Origin: Parahoeflea halophila
Lineage (GTDB): Bacteria > Pseudomonadota > Alphaproteobacteria > Rhizobiales > Rhizobiaceae
DNA length: 64,000 nt
Assembly (NCBI RefSeq): GCF_900220985.1
Contig: NZ_OCPC01000002.1
Span: 434,001-498,000, forward strand
Direction of reading: 5' to 3'
In this document: positions 31,613 to 40,959 of the stretch, piece after piece
Layout of the letters: each line of letters starts with the position of its first letter
Numbering within the stretch: position 1 is the stretch's first letter
The notes under the pieces: model-generated
Seen by the model: only the letters and a program-made list of their open reading frames with translations
What the model was told of the DNA's origin: nothing
The model's database searches: none
Program-made: the position numbers and the translations under genes

Positions 31613-33079
31613 GTGAGCGAGCTTCTCGACGCCGGGTTTGACACCAGCCAGTGCCTGATCGGCGGGCGATGGATTGGCGCCAGCGGCGGCAGGACGCTTC
31701 CCGTGGAAGATCCCTCGACGGGTCACGAGATCGGCCGCATTGCCCGCGGCGGAAAGGCCGAGATCGAGGCGGCGGTCGATGCGGCGCAAACCGCACGTAA
31801 CGGCGCGTGGGGGCAGATGCCCGCTGCCGAGCGCGGCCGCCTGCTTGCAAAGATCGGCCGGGCGGTGGAAGAGAACATCGAGTGGCTGGCCAAGCTCGAA
31901 GCCCATGATGTCGGAAAGCCGCTGACCCAGGCCCGCGCCGATGCCCGGGCGCTTGCGCGATATCTCGAATTCTATGGCGGCGCCGCTGACAAGATGCACG
32001 GTGAAACCATCCCCTATCTGGGGGATTACACTGTTTTCACCCTGCGCGAGCCGCACGGGGTGACCGGCCACATCATTCCCTGGAACTACCCGATGCAGAT
32101 CCTCGGCCGCTCGGTCGGTGCTGCGCTGACCATGGGCAATGCCGCGGTCCTGAAGCCGGCTGAAGAAGCCTCATTGACGGCTCTGGCCTTTGCCCGCATC
32201 GCTATGGAATGCGGGCTGCCTGCCGGCGCGCTCAACGTCGTGCCGGGACTGGGCGAAGAAGCCGGCGCGGCACTTTGTGCCCATCCCGGCGTCAATCACA
32301 TCTCCTTCACCGGCTCGCTCGAGACCGGACGCAAGATCCAGCAGGCCGCGGCCCAGAACGTAATTCCGGTAACGCTGGAACTGGGCGGAAAATCGCCGCA
32401 GATTGTCTTCGGCGATGCGGATCTCGACCGCGCCCTGCCGTTTCTGGTCAATGCCGGCATCCAGAATGCCGGCCAGACCTGTTCGGCCTCCTCGCGCATA
32501 TTGGTCGAGGCCTCGCGTCATGACGAAGTGGTGCGGCTGATGAGCGAGCGCTACAGGGCATTGACAGTCGGTGCGGCAATCGAAGATCAGTCCGTCGGGC
32601 CGCTGATTTCGGAGCGCCAGAAGAACATCGTCCAGGGCTTCCTCGCCGAAGCCGATGAAGACGGGCTTGCCCCGGTGGCCGAGGGTCAAATGCCCAAATC
32701 GGCGCCCATGGGCGGCCATTACGTGCGTCCGACGCTCTATGGCGATGTCGATCCCGGCCATGCCTTGGCCCGCGACGAGATTTTTGGGCCCGTCCAGGTC
32801 ATCATTCCGTTCCGTGACGAAGAAGAAGCCATCGCGATCGCCAATGGCACCGATTACGGCCTTGTCGCAGGCGTCTGGACCAGGGACGGCGGCCGGCAGA
32901 TGCGCATGGCCCGCGCCATCCGGTCGGGGCAGGTTTTCGTCAACAATTACGGCGCCGGCGGTGGGGTCGAACTGCCGTTCGGCGGCGTCGGCAAGTCAGG
33001 TCACGGCCGTGAGAAGGGTTTTGAGGCGCTTTACGGTTTCTCGGCGCTGAAGACCGTTGCCGTCTGGCACGGGCGCTGA
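31613..33079 (+). CDS. Aldehyde dehydrogenase family protein
   Basis: This 488-residue NAD(P)-dependent aldehyde dehydrogenase has the active-site Cys290 in NAGQTCSASS and general base Glu256 in VTLELGGKSPQ. The cofactor segment IIPWNYPMQ and KPAEEAS are present. The frame could begin at TTG 31589 overlapping the upstream stop, but AAAGGA sits well before GTG 31613, which I prefer. Its position after the importer implies oxidation of an aldehyde formed from the imported compound; betaine or amino-aldehydes are possible substrates, not shown. Confidence 0.9.
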   Translation: MSELLDAGFDTSQCLIGGRWIGASGGRTLPVEDPSTGHEIGRIARGGKAEIEAAVDAAQTARNGAWGQMPAAERGRLLAKIGRAVEENIEWLAKLEAHDVGKPLTQARADARALARYLEFYGGAADKMHGETIPYLGDYTVFTLREPHGVTGHIIPWNYPMQILGRSVGAALTMGNAAVLKPAEEASLTALAFARIAMECGLPAGALNVVPGLGEEAGAALCAHPGVNHISFTGSLETGRKIQQAAAQNVIPVTLELGGKSPQIVFGDADLDRALPFLVNAGIQNAGQTCSASSRILVEASRHDEVVRLMSERYRALTVGAAIEDQSVGPLISERQKNIVQGFLAEADEDGLAPVAEGQMPKSAPMGGHYVRPTLYGDVDPGHALARDEIFGPVQVIIPFRDEEEAIAIANGTDYGLVAGVWTRDGGRQMRMARAIRSGQVFVNNYGAGGGVELPFGGVGKSGHGREKGFEALYGFSALKTVAVWHGR

Positions 33080-33099
33080 CATTTCAAGAGGAGGCAGTC

Positions 33100-33846
33100 A
33101 TGAGACTTGAAGGCAAGACCGCGCTGGTGACCGGCGGTGCATCGGGGTTCGGCGCCGGTATCGCTCGCAAATTCCTCGCCGAGGGGGCTCGTGTCGCCAT
33201 CGCCGACATCAATACCGGTGCAGCTCAGGACCTGGCGTCGGAGCTTGGAGATCAGGCTTTCGCCGCAACCGTGGATGTCTCGAGCAATGACAGCGTCGCT
33301 GCCATGGCAAAGACGGTTCTCGAGCGCTTTGGCGGCCTTGACATCCTGGTCAACAATGCTGGCGTTACCCATCTGCCCGCGCCGATGGAGGAGATCAGCG
33401 AAGAGGATTTCGACCGGGTTCTGGCGGTCAACGCCAAGTCGGTATTCCTGACGGCGCGCCATTTCGTTCCGGTGATGAAACAAAAAGGCGCAGGCGCCAT
33501 TCTCAATGTCGCCTCCACCGCCGGCGTCAGCCCGCGACCGCGGCTGAGCTGGTATAATTCATCGAAAGGCTGGATGATCACGGCTACCAAATCGATGGCC
33601 GTGGAACTCGCACCGGCGGGCGTGCGCGTCAACGCCATCAACCCGGTGGCTGGCGAGACTCCGCTGCTCAAATCCTTCATGGGTGAGGACACGCCGGAAA
33701 TCCGCGCCAAGTTCCTCTCGACGATTCCGCTGGGGCGGTTCTCAACCCCCGAAGACATGGCCAATGCCGCCTGTTTCCTCTGCTCCGACGAGGCCTCCAT
33801 GATCACCGGCGTCGCCATGGAGGTCGATGGCGGCCGCTGTATCTAG
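33100..33846 (+). CDS. SDR family oxidoreductase
   Basis: This 248-residue classical short-chain dehydrogenase binds cofactor through TGGASGFGAGIA (11-22) and has NNAG at 85-88. Catalytic residues are Ser139, Tyr152 and Lys156 (YNSSK). Asp36 after the second strand suggests NAD(H) preference. AGGAGG lies just before the ATG. It closes the peptide-importer operon and could supply the aldehyde that the neighbouring aldehyde dehydrogenase consumes. Confidence 0.9.
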   Translation: MRLEGKTALVTGGASGFGAGIARKFLAEGARVAIADINTGAAQDLASELGDQAFAATVDVSSNDSVAAMAKTVLERFGGLDILVNNAGVTHLPAPMEEISEEDFDRVLAVNAKSVFLTARHFVPVMKQKGAGAILNVASTAGVSPRPRLSWYNSSKGWMITATKSMAVELAPAGVRVNAINPVAGETPLLKSFMGEDTPEIRAKFLSTIPLGRFSTPEDMANAACFLCSDEASMITGVAMEVDGGRCI

Positions 33847-34026
33847 GGCAATACAGACAGGAGAATCGCTTGCTATGCGCCACCTGAGCCGCTAGCAGGG
33901 AACGACTTGCAGCACCGCGGGCCCGGATGGGGCACGCAGAAGGTGTTGTCAAACCTTGCAAACCGGCATGTGCGGACACGTTCACCTCCATCTCGATGGG
34001 CGCATCATGCAATGGGAGATCAAACC

Positions 34027-35319
34027 ATGCGCCTGGGCGGACGCCTGCAAGCAGCCATCGAAGTCCTGACCGATATCGAAACCCGCCACCGGCCGGTTCC
34101 GGATGCACTCAAGGACTGGGGCCTGTCGCACCGATTTGCAGGCTCCGGCGATCGGGCGGCGATTTCCAATCTGGTGCATGATGCGCTGAGAATGAAGCTC
34201 TCGCATGGCTTCATCATGGACGGGGATACACCCGCCGATCTGGCGGTTGCGACCCTGTTGCGGCAGTGGAACATCACCCCGGAAGAGCTGACCGCCAGTC
34301 TCGACGGCGACAAGTTCGCGCCCGAAATTCCGTCGACGGACCACCTCGTCGCCTGCCTGGCGCGTGATCTGTCACAGGCAGAGCCGCATGTTCGCGCCGA
34401 CATTCCCGAATGGCTGGCAGCCTCGTTCGAGCGTGCCTTTGGCGATCAGTGGGAAGCCGAGGCCCAGGCCATGACTGCCCGTCCGCCGCTCGATCTCAGG
34501 GTCAACACGCTTGCGACCGATCGCGATCAGGTGCTGGAAGCCTTCGCCGAGCAGGGCGCGCATGCCACAAGGCTGGCGCCAAACGGCATTCGCATCGAGC
34601 CGGGCCTCGGCCCGCAGCGCCAGATCGCCGCCACCAGCGAAGTCAGCTTCGCCCGTGGGTGGTTCGAAATCCAGGACGAGGGCTCGCAACTGGCAGCAGC
34701 CCTGGCCGGTGTGTACCCGGGCGAAAAGGTGCTCGATTACTGTGCCGGCGGCGGCGGCAAGTCGCTGGCCTTCGCGGCGATGATGAACAACGAAGGCAGC
34801 ATCAACGCCTATGATGCCGACCGCCGCCGTCTCGCCCCGATGATCGAGCGCATTCGCCGCGCCGGTGTTGAAATCATCCATGTCAAGGAACGCGCGGCCA
34901 ACCTCGCCGGTCTCGAAGGCCGCATGGACCGGGTTTTGATCGACGCACCCTGCACCGGCACCGGCACCTGGCGGCGACGCCCGGATGCCAAATGGCGGAT
35001 TTCGGACAAAAACATTGCCGACCGAACCGCGGATCAGGACAAGGTGCTGGAAGACGCCTCGGTCTTTGTCCGTCCCGGCGGTGAACTGGCCTATGTCACC
35101 TGTTCGCTGCTGCCCGAGGAAAACACCGACCGGGTCAAGGCGTTCCTGCAGCGCCATCCGGAATTTGAAACCATCAGCCTCAAGGAGCGTTGGCGCTCTG
35201 CTGTGGCCGATGCGGATGCGCCGGTTCCCTATGCCGATCAGAACCTCGGCCTGGTGCTGTCACCCCGCCGCACCGGTACCGATGGCTTCTACTTCGCCGG
35301 GTTCCGCCGAAAGGCGTGA
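34027..35319 (+). CDS. RsmB/NOP-family RNA (cytosine-5) methyltransferase
   Basis: This 430-residue SAM-dependent methyltransferase probably forms m5C in 16S rRNA. A NusB-like N-terminal domain (about 1-130) precedes the catalytic domain. The SAM site is VLDYCAGGGGKSLAFAAMM, and the two cysteines of m5C enzymes are in DAPCTGTGTWRR and VTCSLLPEEN. The frame is open from 33907, but GGGAG at 34014-34018 supports ATG 34027. It begins a new unit after a 180-base gap with no recognisable gene. Confidence 0.9.
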   Translation: MRLGGRLQAAIEVLTDIETRHRPVPDALKDWGLSHRFAGSGDRAAISNLVHDALRMKLSHGFIMDGDTPADLAVATLLRQWNITPEELTASLDGDKFAPEIPSTDHLVACLARDLSQAEPHVRADIPEWLAASFERAFGDQWEAEAQAMTARPPLDLRVNTLATDRDQVLEAFAEQGAHATRLAPNGIRIEPGLGPQRQIAATSEVSFARGWFEIQDEGSQLAAALAGVYPGEKVLDYCAGGGGKSLAFAAMMNNEGSINAYDADRRRLAPMIERIRRAGVEIIHVKERAANLAGLEGRMDRVLIDAPCTGTGTWRRRPDAKWRISDKNIADRTADQDKVLEDASVFVRPGGELAYVTCSLLPEENTDRVKAFLQRHPEFETISLKERWRSAVADADAPVPYADQNLGLVLSPRRTGTDGFYFAGFRRKA

Positions 35320-35398
35320 CCGGGGAAATCGTGCCAGGGGGATGGCAGAACGGACACAGCGCCCTAAGTAACGTCCGCGACCGGCTAGAGGTGGAACG

Positions 35399-35863
35399 AT
35401 GAATAAATCGCATGCGCTGACTTTGATCCTGTTTGTGGTCGTGACCGTCGCCGGCGGCAGCCTGATCGGCTATGCCTCGACCCCAGGTCCCTGGTATCAG
35501 GAGCTGCAAAAACCGCCGCTCAACCCGCCGAACTGGATCTTCGGTCCGGTCTGGACCACGCTTTACGTGTTCATCGGCATCGCCGGCGCCCGGGTCTTCA
35601 TCCGCGAACGCGGCACCTGGCTGCCGAAGGTCTGGTTGCTGCAGTTGGTTCTGAACTTTGCCTGGTCACCGGTGTTTTTCTCGCTGCACCGGCCTGACCT
35701 GTCGCTGGCGATTCTCCTTGCCATGCTGGTCGCGATCCTTGCGTTCATTGCCTTGGCCTGGAACCGTGACAGACCTTCAGCGCTGCTGTTTCTGCCATAC
35801 GCCGCCTGGGTCAGCTTTGCCGGCTATCTGAACGCTGCAATCTGGTGGTTGAACCCGCTCTGA
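35399..35863 (+). CDS. tspO: TspO/MBR family membrane protein
   Basis: This 154-residue five-helix membrane protein matches the tryptophan-rich sensory protein family, which binds porphyrins and, in Rhodobacter, tunes pigment gene expression with oxygen. Signature segments are WYQELQKPPLNPPNWIFGPVWTTLYVFIGIAG, NFAWSPVFFSLHRPDL and the C-terminal WVSFAGYLNAAIWWLN. The stand-alone position gives no clue to its ligand here. Confidence 0.93.
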   Translation: MNKSHALTLILFVVVTVAGGSLIGYASTPGPWYQELQKPPLNPPNWIFGPVWTTLYVFIGIAGARVFIRERGTWLPKVWLLQLVLNFAWSPVFFSLHRPDLSLAILLAMLVAILAFIALAWNRDRPSALLFLPYAAWVSFAGYLNAAIWWLNPL

Positions 35864-35939
35864 GCGGTTCAGTTCGCATATTTAGCTTGCTGTTTGGCCT
35901 TCTGCTTGGCACCTTCGCACCTGCGAAAGGAAACACCGC

Positions 35940-36389
35940 ATGAATCAAAGGCCCGACGAGAATTTCCGCGAGCGTGTGACGGCCAGCTTTGCCCGCCAGA
36001 ACGCCATGCGCACGATCGGCGCCGAACTGACCAAGGTTGAATACGGCATCATCGAGATCGAGATGCCGTTCCGTGAGGACCTGACCCAGCAACATGGTTT
36101 CCTGCATGCGGGCATTCTTTCGACGGCGCTTGATTCGGCCTGCGGTTATGCCGCCCTTTCGGTGATGCCTCCGGATGCCGCCGTGCTGACCATCGAGTTC
36201 AAGATCAATCTGCTGTCGCCCGGGCGCGGTGATCGCTTCCTGTTTCGCGGCGAGGTAACCAAGCCCGGCAATACCATTATTGTCAGCGACGGGCGCGGCT
36301 ATGCGATTGCCGACGGCCCGGCCAAGCTGATTGCCTCGATGACCGGAACCATGATGGTGGTGCGGGGACGTGAAGGGATAGACGGATGA
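35940..36389 (+). CDS. PaaI family thioesterase
   Basis: This 149-residue hot-dog fold protein has QQHGFLHAGILSTALDSACGYAALSVMP, the PaaI/YbgC-type active helix region, and VLTIEFKINLLSPGRGDRFLFRGEV. It probably hydrolyses acyl-CoA thioesters. AAAGGA precedes the ATG. The stop overlaps the following nucleosidase gene (ATGA), so the pair is coupled, although the metabolic link is not obvious. Confidence 0.88.
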   Translation: MNQRPDENFRERVTASFARQNAMRTIGAELTKVEYGIIEIEMPFREDLTQQHGFLHAGILSTALDSACGYAALSVMPPDAAVLTIEFKINLLSPGRGDRFLFRGEVTKPGNTIIVSDGRGYAIADGPAKLIASMTGTMMVVRGREGIDG

Positions 36390-37018
36390 ACGGCACACTC
36401 AAGACAGTTGGAACCCGCCAGGTGCTTTACGTGATGGCGGCGGAGCCGGAATACGGCCCGCACCTGAAGGACCGCTTCGAGCCCCTGATCACCGGCGTCG
36501 GTCCGGTTGAAGCGGCGGCGGCGATCGCCGGCTCCCTGGCGCGGATGGACCGGACGCAGCCCGATTGCATCGTCTGCCTTGGTTCCGCCGGGTCCCGCAC
36601 GCTGGAGCAGACTGGTGTCTACCAGGTCTCGTCGGTCAGCTACCGCGACATGGACGCAAGCCCGCTCGGCTTCGAGAAGGGACGGACTCCGTTTCTCGAT
36701 TTGCCTGCGGTGCTGCCGATGCCGGAGATTGCCGAAGGTGTGCCCTCGGCGAGCCTTTCAACTGGTGCCAACATCGTCTCGGGCGATGCCTATGATCTGA
36801 TCGACGCCGATATGGTCGACATGGAAACATTCGCCGTGTTGCGCGCCGCCCACCGCTTTGAGGTGCCGGTGATCGGCCTTCGTGGCATTTCCGACGGCAA
36901 GGCCGAGCTCAATCACATCGACGACTGGACCGAATATTTGCATGTGATCGACGAAAAACTCGCCGATGCGGTGGATCGCGTCGAGCAGGCGATTGCATCC
37001 GGCGCGGCTTTGGCTTAA
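36386..37018 (+). CDS. 5'-methylthioadenosine/S-adenosylhomocysteine nucleosidase
   Basis: This 210-residue phosphorylase-fold nucleosidase cleaves adenine from MTA and SAH. The late motifs MVDMETFAVL (substrate ribose Met-Glu pair) and RGISDGKAEL (catalytic Asp) are intact, with CLGSAGSRTLEQTGVYQVSSVSYRDMD in the middle. The very N-terminus is shorter than in E. coli MtnN, so subtype assignment (MTA/SAH versus related nucleosidase) is not certain. It lies 9 bases before guaA, placing two purine genes together. Confidence 0.85.
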   Translation: MNGTLKTVGTRQVLYVMAAEPEYGPHLKDRFEPLITGVGPVEAAAAIAGSLARMDRTQPDCIVCLGSAGSRTLEQTGVYQVSSVSYRDMDASPLGFEKGRTPFLDLPAVLPMPEIAEGVPSASLSTGANIVSGDAYDLIDADMVDMETFAVLRAAHRFEVPVIGLRGISDGKAELNHIDDWTEYLHVIDEKLADAVDRVEQAIASGAALA

Positions 37019-37027
37019 TCGCTCGCC

Positions 37028-38599
37028 ATGAACGATATCCTTCACACCACTCATCCCGATTCCATCCTGATCATCGATTTCGGCAGTCAGGTGACGCAGC
37101 TCATTGCTCGCCGGGTGCGCGAAGCCGGCGTGTATTGCGAAATTGTCCCGTTCCAGCTGGCGGATGAAGGCTTCGAACGAATGCAGCCAAAAGGCGTGAT
37201 CTTTTCCGGTGGACCGGATTCGGTTACCCGCGAAGGTTCGCCGCGCGCACCGCAGGCAGTGTTTGATTCCGGTGTCCCGATCCTTGCCATCTGCTATGGC
37301 CAGCAGACGCTGTGCGTGCAGACCGGCGGCCATGTCGAAGGCGGTCACCACCGCGAATTCGGCCGCGCCGATGTCGAGATCCTGAAGGCTTCGCCTCTGT
37401 TCGAAGGTTTCTGGGAAGTCGGCAAGAAATACCCGGTCTGGATGAGCCATGGTGATCGCGTCACCAGGCTGCCGGAAGGCTTCGAGGTGATCGGCACATC
37501 GCCGAACGCGCCCTTTGCCATTTCGGTCAACGAGGACAAGCGCTACTACACCACCATGTTTCATCCGGAAGTGGTGCACACCCCCGACGGTGCGAAACTG
37601 CTGTCGAACTTCGTGCACAAGATCGTCGGTCTGAAATCCGACTGGTCGATGGCCGCCTATCGCGCCGAAATGGTGCAGAAGATCCGCGACCAGGTCGGCT
37701 CTGGCCGGGTCATCTGTGCGCTCTCCGGGGGTGTCGATTCTTCCGTCGCGGCGTTGCTGATCCACGAAGCCATCGGCGATCAGCTCACCTGCATCCTGGT
37801 CGATCACGGTCTGATGCGCATGAACGAGGCTGCGGACGTCGTGCAGATGTTCCGCGATCACTACAATCTCAATCTCAAGCTGGTCGATGCCTCGGACCGT
37901 TTCATCTCGCAGCTCGAAGGCGAGGCGGATCCGGAAACAAAGCGCAAGACCATCGGCCGGCTGTTCATCGAGGTCTTCGAAGAGGAAGCCAAGAAGATCG
38001 GCGGCGCCGATTTCCTCGCCCAGGGCACGCTCTACCCGGACGTGATCGAAAGCGTCTCCTTTTCCGGCGGCCCTTCGGTCACTATCAAGTCGCACCACAA
38101 TGTCGGCGGCTTGCCCGAGCGCATGAACATGCAGCTGGTCGAGCCATTGCGCGAGTTGTTCAAGGACGAAGTCCGGGTGCTGGGCAAGGAGCTCGGCCTG
38201 CCCGACAGCTTCATCGGCCGGCATCCGTTTCCCGGACCGGGCCTCGCCATCCGCTGCCCCGGCGGCATTACCCGCGAGAAGCTCGACATTCTCCGCCAGG
38301 CCGACGCGATCTATCTCGACGAGATCCGCAAGGCAGGCCTTTACGACATCATCTGGCAGGCCTTTGCCGTGCTTCTGCCGGTGCAGACCGTCGGTGTCAT
38401 GGGCGATGGCCGCACCTATGAGTTCGTCTGCGCGCTGCGCGCCGTCACCTCGGTCGACGGCATGACCGCGGATTTCTATCCCTACGACATGGACTTCCTC
38501 GGCAAGACCGCGACCCGGATCATCAACGAGGTCAAGGGCATCAACCGCGTCGTCTATGACGTCACTTCCAAGCCCCCCGGCACCATCGAGTGGGAATGA
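37028..38599 (+). CDS. guaA: GMP synthase (glutamine-hydrolysing)
   Basis: This 523-residue enzyme converts XMP to GMP. The class I glutamine amidotransferase domain carries nucleophile Cys89 in AICYGQQ and a His-x-Glu in FHPEVVHT. The ATP pyrophosphatase domain has the P-loop [12 protein letters not shown], and the C-terminal dimerisation domain ends [12 protein letters not shown], the canonical terminus. All features are standard. There is no strong ribosome binding site; proximity to the upstream stop suggests coupling. Confidence 0.98.
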   Translation: MNDILHTTHPDSILIIDFGSQVTQLIARRVREAGVYCEIVPFQLADEGFERMQPKGVIFSGGPDSVTREGSPRAPQAVFDSGVPILAICYGQQTLCVQTGGHVEGGHHREFGRADVEILKASPLFEGFWEVGKKYPVWMSHGDRVTRLPEGFEVIGTSPNAPFAISVNEDKRYYTTMFHPEVVHTPDGAKLLSNFVHKIVGLKSDWSMAAYRAEMVQKIRDQVGSGRVICALSGGVDSSVAALLIHEAIGDQLTCILVDHGLMRMNEAADVVQMFRDHYNLNLKLVDASDRFISQLEGEADPETKRKTIGRLFIEVFEEEAKKIGGADFLAQGTLYPDVIESVSFSGGPSVTIKSHHNVGGLPERMNMQLVEPLRELFKDEVRVLGKELGLPDSFIGRHPFPGPGLAIRCPGGITREKLDILRQADAIYLDEIRKAGLYDIIWQAFAVLLPVQTVGVMGDGRTYEFVCALRAVTSVDGMTADFYPYDMDFLGKTATRIINEVKGINRVVYDVTSKPPGTIEWE

Positions 38600-38647
38600 G
38601 GCACAGGCGGCGCTGATCGGCTGAAGACAGTGCGGGAGGGACCGGAC

Positions 38648-38995
38648 ATGATCGTCACCATCTACGGGATCAAGAACTGCGACACGATGAAGAAGGCGCG
38701 TGGGTGGCTCGCCGATCGTTCGATCGAGGCAGATTTCCACGATTACAAGGCGTCCGGAATCGACCGTGCGCATCTCGAGCGCTGGTGCAGTGAGGCCGGT
38801 TGGGAGACCGTACTCAATCGTGCCGGCACCACCTTCCGCAAGCTCGATGAGGCCGAAAAGCAGGATCTCGATCAGGAAAAGGCGATCGCGCTGATGCTGG
38901 ACCAGCCGTCGATGATCAAGCGCCCGGTGCTCGAAGCCGGTGACCGGATCATTGTCGGCTTCAAGCCCGAACGCTACGAGCAGTTCTTCGTCTGA
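38648..38995 (+). CDS. ArsC/Spx-family protein (YffB-like)
   Basis: This 115-residue thioredoxin-fold protein has a single redox Cys11 in YGIKNCDTMKKAR and ends with RPVLEAGDRIIVGFKPERY, both characteristic of YffB rather than true arsenate reductase. The family probably uses glutathione as partner; its substrate is unknown. GGGAGGGA lies upstream of ATG 38648. It is followed by a YbaK-like gene 11 bases later. Confidence 0.88.
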   Translation: MIVTIYGIKNCDTMKKARGWLADRSIEADFHDYKASGIDRAHLERWCSEAGWETVLNRAGTTFRKLDEAEKQDLDQEKAIALMLDQPSMIKRPVLEAGDRIIVGFKPERYEQFFV

Positions 38996-39006
38996 GGAGC
39001 TTCAAG

Positions 39007-39480
39007 ATGGCGAAGTCCACCCGCGCCACGCAAACCCTCAGCAAGCTTGGCATCACCTTCACCACCCACAGCTATGACTACGATCCCGATGCCGAAAGCA
39101 TCGGCTTGCACGCAGCCGACGCGCTCGGAGAGCCGGCCTCGCGGGTCCTCAAGACCCTGATGGCCGAGCTTGATGGAAAGCCGGTTTGCGTGATCCTGCC
39201 CTCAGATCGTGAAGTCAGCATGAAAAAGCTGGCGGCAGCCCTTGGCGGCAAGTCGGCGATGATGATGAAGCCGGCGGATGCCGAACGCCTGACCGGCTAC
39301 CACGTCGGCGGCATCAGCCCCTTCGGCCAGAAAAAACGGGTCCCGACCGCGATCGAAGCCGCCGCTTTGTCGGAACCCTACGTCTTCATCAACGGTGGTC
39401 AGCGCGGGTTGCAGGTGCGTCTTGATCCCAATGATGCCCGCCGTGCCCTCAATGCCGTTGCAGCCCCGGTGATGGCCTGA
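39007..39480 (+). CDS. ybaK: Cys-tRNA(Pro)/YbaK family deacylase
   Basis: This 157-residue trans-editing protein hydrolyses Cys-tRNA(Pro), and related proteins act on other mischarged tRNAs. The YbaK/ProX fold is indicated by RVLKTLMAELDGKPVCVILPSDREVSMKKLAAALGGKSA and the GYHVGGISPFGQKKRVPTAIE substrate loop. It is convergent with the UdgX gene, whose stop lies 18 bases away. Confidence 0.9.
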   Translation: MAKSTRATQTLSKLGITFTTHSYDYDPDAESIGLHAADALGEPASRVLKTLMAELDGKPVCVILPSDREVSMKKLAAALGGKSAMMMKPADAERLTGYHVGGISPFGQKKRVPTAIEAAALSEPYVFINGGQRGLQVRLDPNDARRALNAVAAPVMA

Positions 39481-39498
39481 CCGACGGATCCGTTGTCG

Positions 39499-40959
39499 TC
39501 ACCCGGTCGGTGCCCCGGCGGAGCGGGCGGTGAGCGCCAGAACCATCTGCGCAGCAAGGCGAAGATCCGCCTCGAACAGCGCCATCTGCTTTTCACGCTC
39601 TGCCGGATCAGGCAGGCGCAGCAGGAACGACGGATGCACCGCGATCAGCACCGGGGTGCCGTCGGCAAGCTGTTCGATGGTGCCGCGGCGGCGCATGATG
39701 TTGGCACCGGTTCCGGTCAGTGCCTCGGCAGCGGTGGCGCCAAGCGCCAGAACCAGCTTTGGCTGCACGAGGCTGCGTTCGGCATCGAGCCACCAGCGGC
39801 AGTGCTCGATCTCGCCGGAATTCGGCCGCTGGTGCAGCCGTCGCTTGCCGCGCGGCGTGAATTTGAAATGCTTGACCGCATTGGTGACAAACGTTTCTGA
39901 CCGGCTCAAGCCTGCCGATTGCGCGACTTTGTCGAAAAGCTGACCGGCCGGGCCGACAAATGGCAGGCCGGCCAGGTCCTCCTGATCTCCCGGCTGTTCG
40001 CCGACAATCATTAGAGCCGCATCGAGAGGGCCGACACCCGGCACGGCCTGGGTGGCAGTTCTGTGCAAGGGGCATCGTGTGCAAGCGTGGATCGCCGCCG
40101 GCAGTGCCTCTTTCGGGCCTTCCCAGGCCGACATGTGGGCAGCCAGCTGCTGGCGCGCTTTCTCGGCCCGGATCGGGGGCAGGGTGGGTGCCGCTTCGGC
40201 CATCGCCCGCGCCCGCGCCGGGGCATTGGCGATCAGGTCGGGAATGGTTGCCGCCTCCGGCAGGTTCCTCCAGTATTTCTTCGGCATTTCCGAAGTCATC
40301 GCCTGCACTTTCAGCCTAGCTGGGTTGAAAATGCTTCGGAAATAGGTCAGCCACAGCGCCTCTCCGGCGTCTTCCGGCAGGTCGGGCCGCGGCTGGCCCT
40401 CCGCAAAACTCAGGCGCCCATCGAGAAAAATTGCGGTCTTCTCGGGCGTGACAATGCGCCAGTCCATGTCGGCAAAGCGGCGGGCGAAGAAATCCGCCGT
40501 CGGCTCCACCGTGTGGTGGGTCGGTTCGAACCAGGCGGCAAAACTGCGCCGCGGCGCTGTGCGATCGCCGATTTCGCGGAACCGGACAAAGGCTTTCATC
40601 TTGTGCTGGCAGCGATGCACCGATTTTTCCATCGAGCGCAGATGCGCCAGCTCCCTGTCACCCCGGTCGGCTATCAGGTGCGGCGCATCCTTCAGTCGCC
40701 AGAGAAAGGCGTAAAGCCGTGCGAACCGGTCCGCGTCACGGTGCCAGCAGACGGTTTCCGCAAGGCTGACGAAACTGCGCGGCACCGTCTGTTTTACCGG
40801 CGCGGCGGCCCTGGCGGGCTGGTCGTCAAACAGCCCGCGTTCGGATTGTTCGCTGCCCCAGGTGACATCGGAAGGCGCCAGTCCCTCCCTCAGGCATGCC
40901 CGTGCGGCATCGCGCCAGGCGGCGGCTGTTCCGAAATCGGGAAGCGTTATGTGACGCAT
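39499..40959 (-). CDS. udgX: UdgX family uracil-DNA binding protein with N-terminal TIGR03915 domain
   Basis: This 486-residue two-domain protein joins an N-terminal DUF4130/TIGR03915 'DNA metabolism' domain (about 1-260) to a UdgX-type uracil-DNA glycosylase domain (about 285-480). GEQPGDQED is at 320-328 and KRRLH at 372-376; His376 matches the residue that in Mycobacterium UdgX forms a covalent bond with the abasic sugar. HPS is at 442-444. Likely Fe-S ligands are Cys293, Cys296 and Cys387; where family-4 enzymes have another Cys, this protein has His364 (AVKHFKF). ATG 40959 (or GTG 40962) overlaps the radical SAM stop. Confidence 0.9.
   Translation of the reverse strand: MRHITLPDFGTAAAWRDAARACLREGLAPSDVTWGSEQSERGLFDDQPARAAAPVKQTVPRSFVSLAETVCWHRDADRFARLYAFLWRLKDAPHLIADRGDRELAHLRSMEKSVHRCQHKMKAFVRFREIGDRTAPRRSFAAWFEPTHHTVEPTADFFARRFADMDWRIVTPEKTAIFLDGRLSFAEGQPRPDLPEDAGEALWLTYFRSIFNPARLKVQAMTSEMPKKYWRNLPEAATIPDLIANAPARARAMAEAAPTLPPIRAEKARQQLAAHMSAWEGPKEALPAAIHACTRCPLHRTATQAVPGVGPLDAALMIVGEQPGDQEDLAGLPFVGPAGQLFDKVAQSAGLSRSETFVTNAVKHFKFTPRGKRRLHQRPNSGEIEHCRWWLDAERSLVQPKLVLALGATAAEALTGTGANIMRRRGTIEQLADGTPVLIAVHPSFLLRLPDPAEREKQMALFEADLRLAAQMVLALTARSAGAPTG

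Noticed and set aside
36758-38773. A 671-codon minus-strand open frame opposite guaA
   Set aside because: guaA carries all catalytic motifs on the plus strand; the antisense product has no start signal or domain.
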